Assembly: GCA_911728455.2 (NCBI GenBank) | Contig: OU452232.1 | Coordinates: 6,847,227 to 6,911,226, forward strand | Origin: Marthasterias glacialis | Lineage: Eukaryota; Echinodermata; Asteroidea; Forcipulatida; Asteriidae | DNA: 64,000 nucleotides | Direction: 5' to 3' | Part shown: positions 62,720 through 64,000 of the stretch, piece after piece | Position numbering within the stretch: the stretch's first letter is position 1 | Layout: every line of letters starts with the position of its first letter | The notes under the pieces: model-generated | Seen by the model: only the letters and a program-made list of their open reading frames with translations | What the model was told of the DNA's origin: nothing | Database searches by the model: none | Made by a program: the position numbers and the translations under genes

Positions 62720-64000
62720 TGACACAAAGAGGAAGTACTGACATAATGTTTCCTTATTTTACACAATTATAGCCGAAAGGGAGTCGGACTATTTTGTATC
62801 TTCCAGTTTTGTTTTGAAATGAACAACATCATGGCCACAACTCGACGAGAGTTTAATTGAAATTAATCAACCCATCCAAAGAAGTTGCGTCAGTAACCCC
62901 CCCCCAAGATCCATAACAATATGTATGAGCCCCCCTGTCTATTCTGTTTCACATTCTCAGATCATGACAGTGTGGCACACCTAAAGCAATCTAGCCGGAG
63001 AATGGGGAAGGACGAAGGGGGAACCACTCTCCTAGAGCAGTTGGCTTGGGTAAGAAAACTCAATGTATATGACAAATGTAGTCACATTTTGTAGGACTTT
63101 TTCAGGTTCTTTTTCACTCAGCTTTTATTAGTGTACTTATAATTTTTCTCATTATTGGATTCATATTAGCAATTGCAAATTCCTGAGCGCAAACTTGTTT
63201 ACAAACTAGTTACATAACAGTCGTATAAAACGTTATATCAAGTGTTCGCATTATTATGTTAAAAAAAACACATAAACTATATGTATAGCTTTGACTAATA
63301 TCAATTATATGTGGAAATCCTGCCGTGACAATATCATTTGTTTTACTATCGTTTGTATCAATGCATGTAACTTATAAGTTTCGATCACGACCAATGGCCA
63401 ACAAGACATTTTTTCACAGTTATAGTTTGATATAGTGCACAATTAACTTCAACACAAAGTGCGCCCTCATCGGTACTATTGTACAGCAATAAAACATACA
63501 GCCACCGGGGTCTGATATTTTGCCATCTTTTAATGACGGCTTATGAAAGAGCGTCTTGTCCAAAGTGGTAGCAACTCCAGGCGGTCATGGCCCGAGATGA
63601 GGGCCTACTTATTAATACTATGATCTGTGTCTAAACAATGGCTCTGTCTTAATGCTCTCTATTGCCCGCTATTGTTGTCATTTTGCCATCACTATAATGA
63701 AAAAGACGACCAACTTGGAACAAACATAAATCTATGACAAAGACAAGCATGGAAGTTCTACCTCCATCGTTCAAGGGAAACAAATGTTCCACAAAGACAA
63801 TTAAAATAAATTAAAAATCATAAAATGTGCTCATCTTAAGTTTCATAATTTAAATAGTATCAACTTGTACCATTTCTTACAACCCACACGATTAAAATAC
63901 TTGATTTTTATCGAAATCCTGACATCACTATAGTACTTGCTTCAGAGCCATATATCTAAGTTTCTTGGAATCCACCCAAATTAGAACCTGCCTTCCACAC
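62720..64000. other. Gene-free stretch
   Basis: No open frame over 60 codons. A C-run near 62897 is the only composition feature. Confidence 0.45.

Overview
The window looks like nuclear DNA of a marine invertebrate deuterostome, most likely an echinoderm (inference). The sequence is AT-rich and dominated by short inverted-repeat DNA elements. It carries tRNA-related SINE-like pieces and a decayed LINE. Genes are sparse: two intronless receptor coding exons of the melatonin-receptor-like class, and one single-exon leucine-rich-repeat (LRR) membrane protein. There are no operons, ribosome binding sites or other bacterial signals. A 100-N scaffold gap lies at 31004-31103.

Layout. 1-26.5 kb is gene-poor and packed with nested MITE-like elements and one dead LINE fragment (22.5-23.3 kb, minus). 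26.8-45.8 kb is a two-copy gene cluster. Each copy has a CRE/CCAAT-type upstream region, a first exon ending at GTAAGT (27069 and 40273), an intron (8.2 kb and 3.6 kb) and a coding exon whose acceptor lies exactly 30 nt before the ATG (35252 and 43886). The two receptors are both 363 aa and roughly 80% identical by eye, and their 5' exons are about 86% identical over a 51-codon ORF, so a unit containing promoter, 5' exon and receptor seems to have been duplicated in tandem. 45.8-54.6 kb is again repeats. The LRR receptor-like gene is at 54629-56173 on the minus strand. 56.9-58.7 kb is a tandemly duplicated ~0.8-0.9 kb unit separated by clustered 20-bp palindromes. 60.5-60.75 kb (minus) holds a 72-codon phase-0 candidate exon that resembles the histone H4 fold. 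61-64 kb has repeats and a perfect 37-bp-arm palindrome.

Functionally, the two receptors are probably paralogous G-protein-coupled receptors for the same or a related ligand. The LRR protein is a cell-surface recognition or adhesion type. Nothing suggests that these genes act in one pathway. Most other open frames fall in repeats or low-complexity DNA and are not reported as genes.
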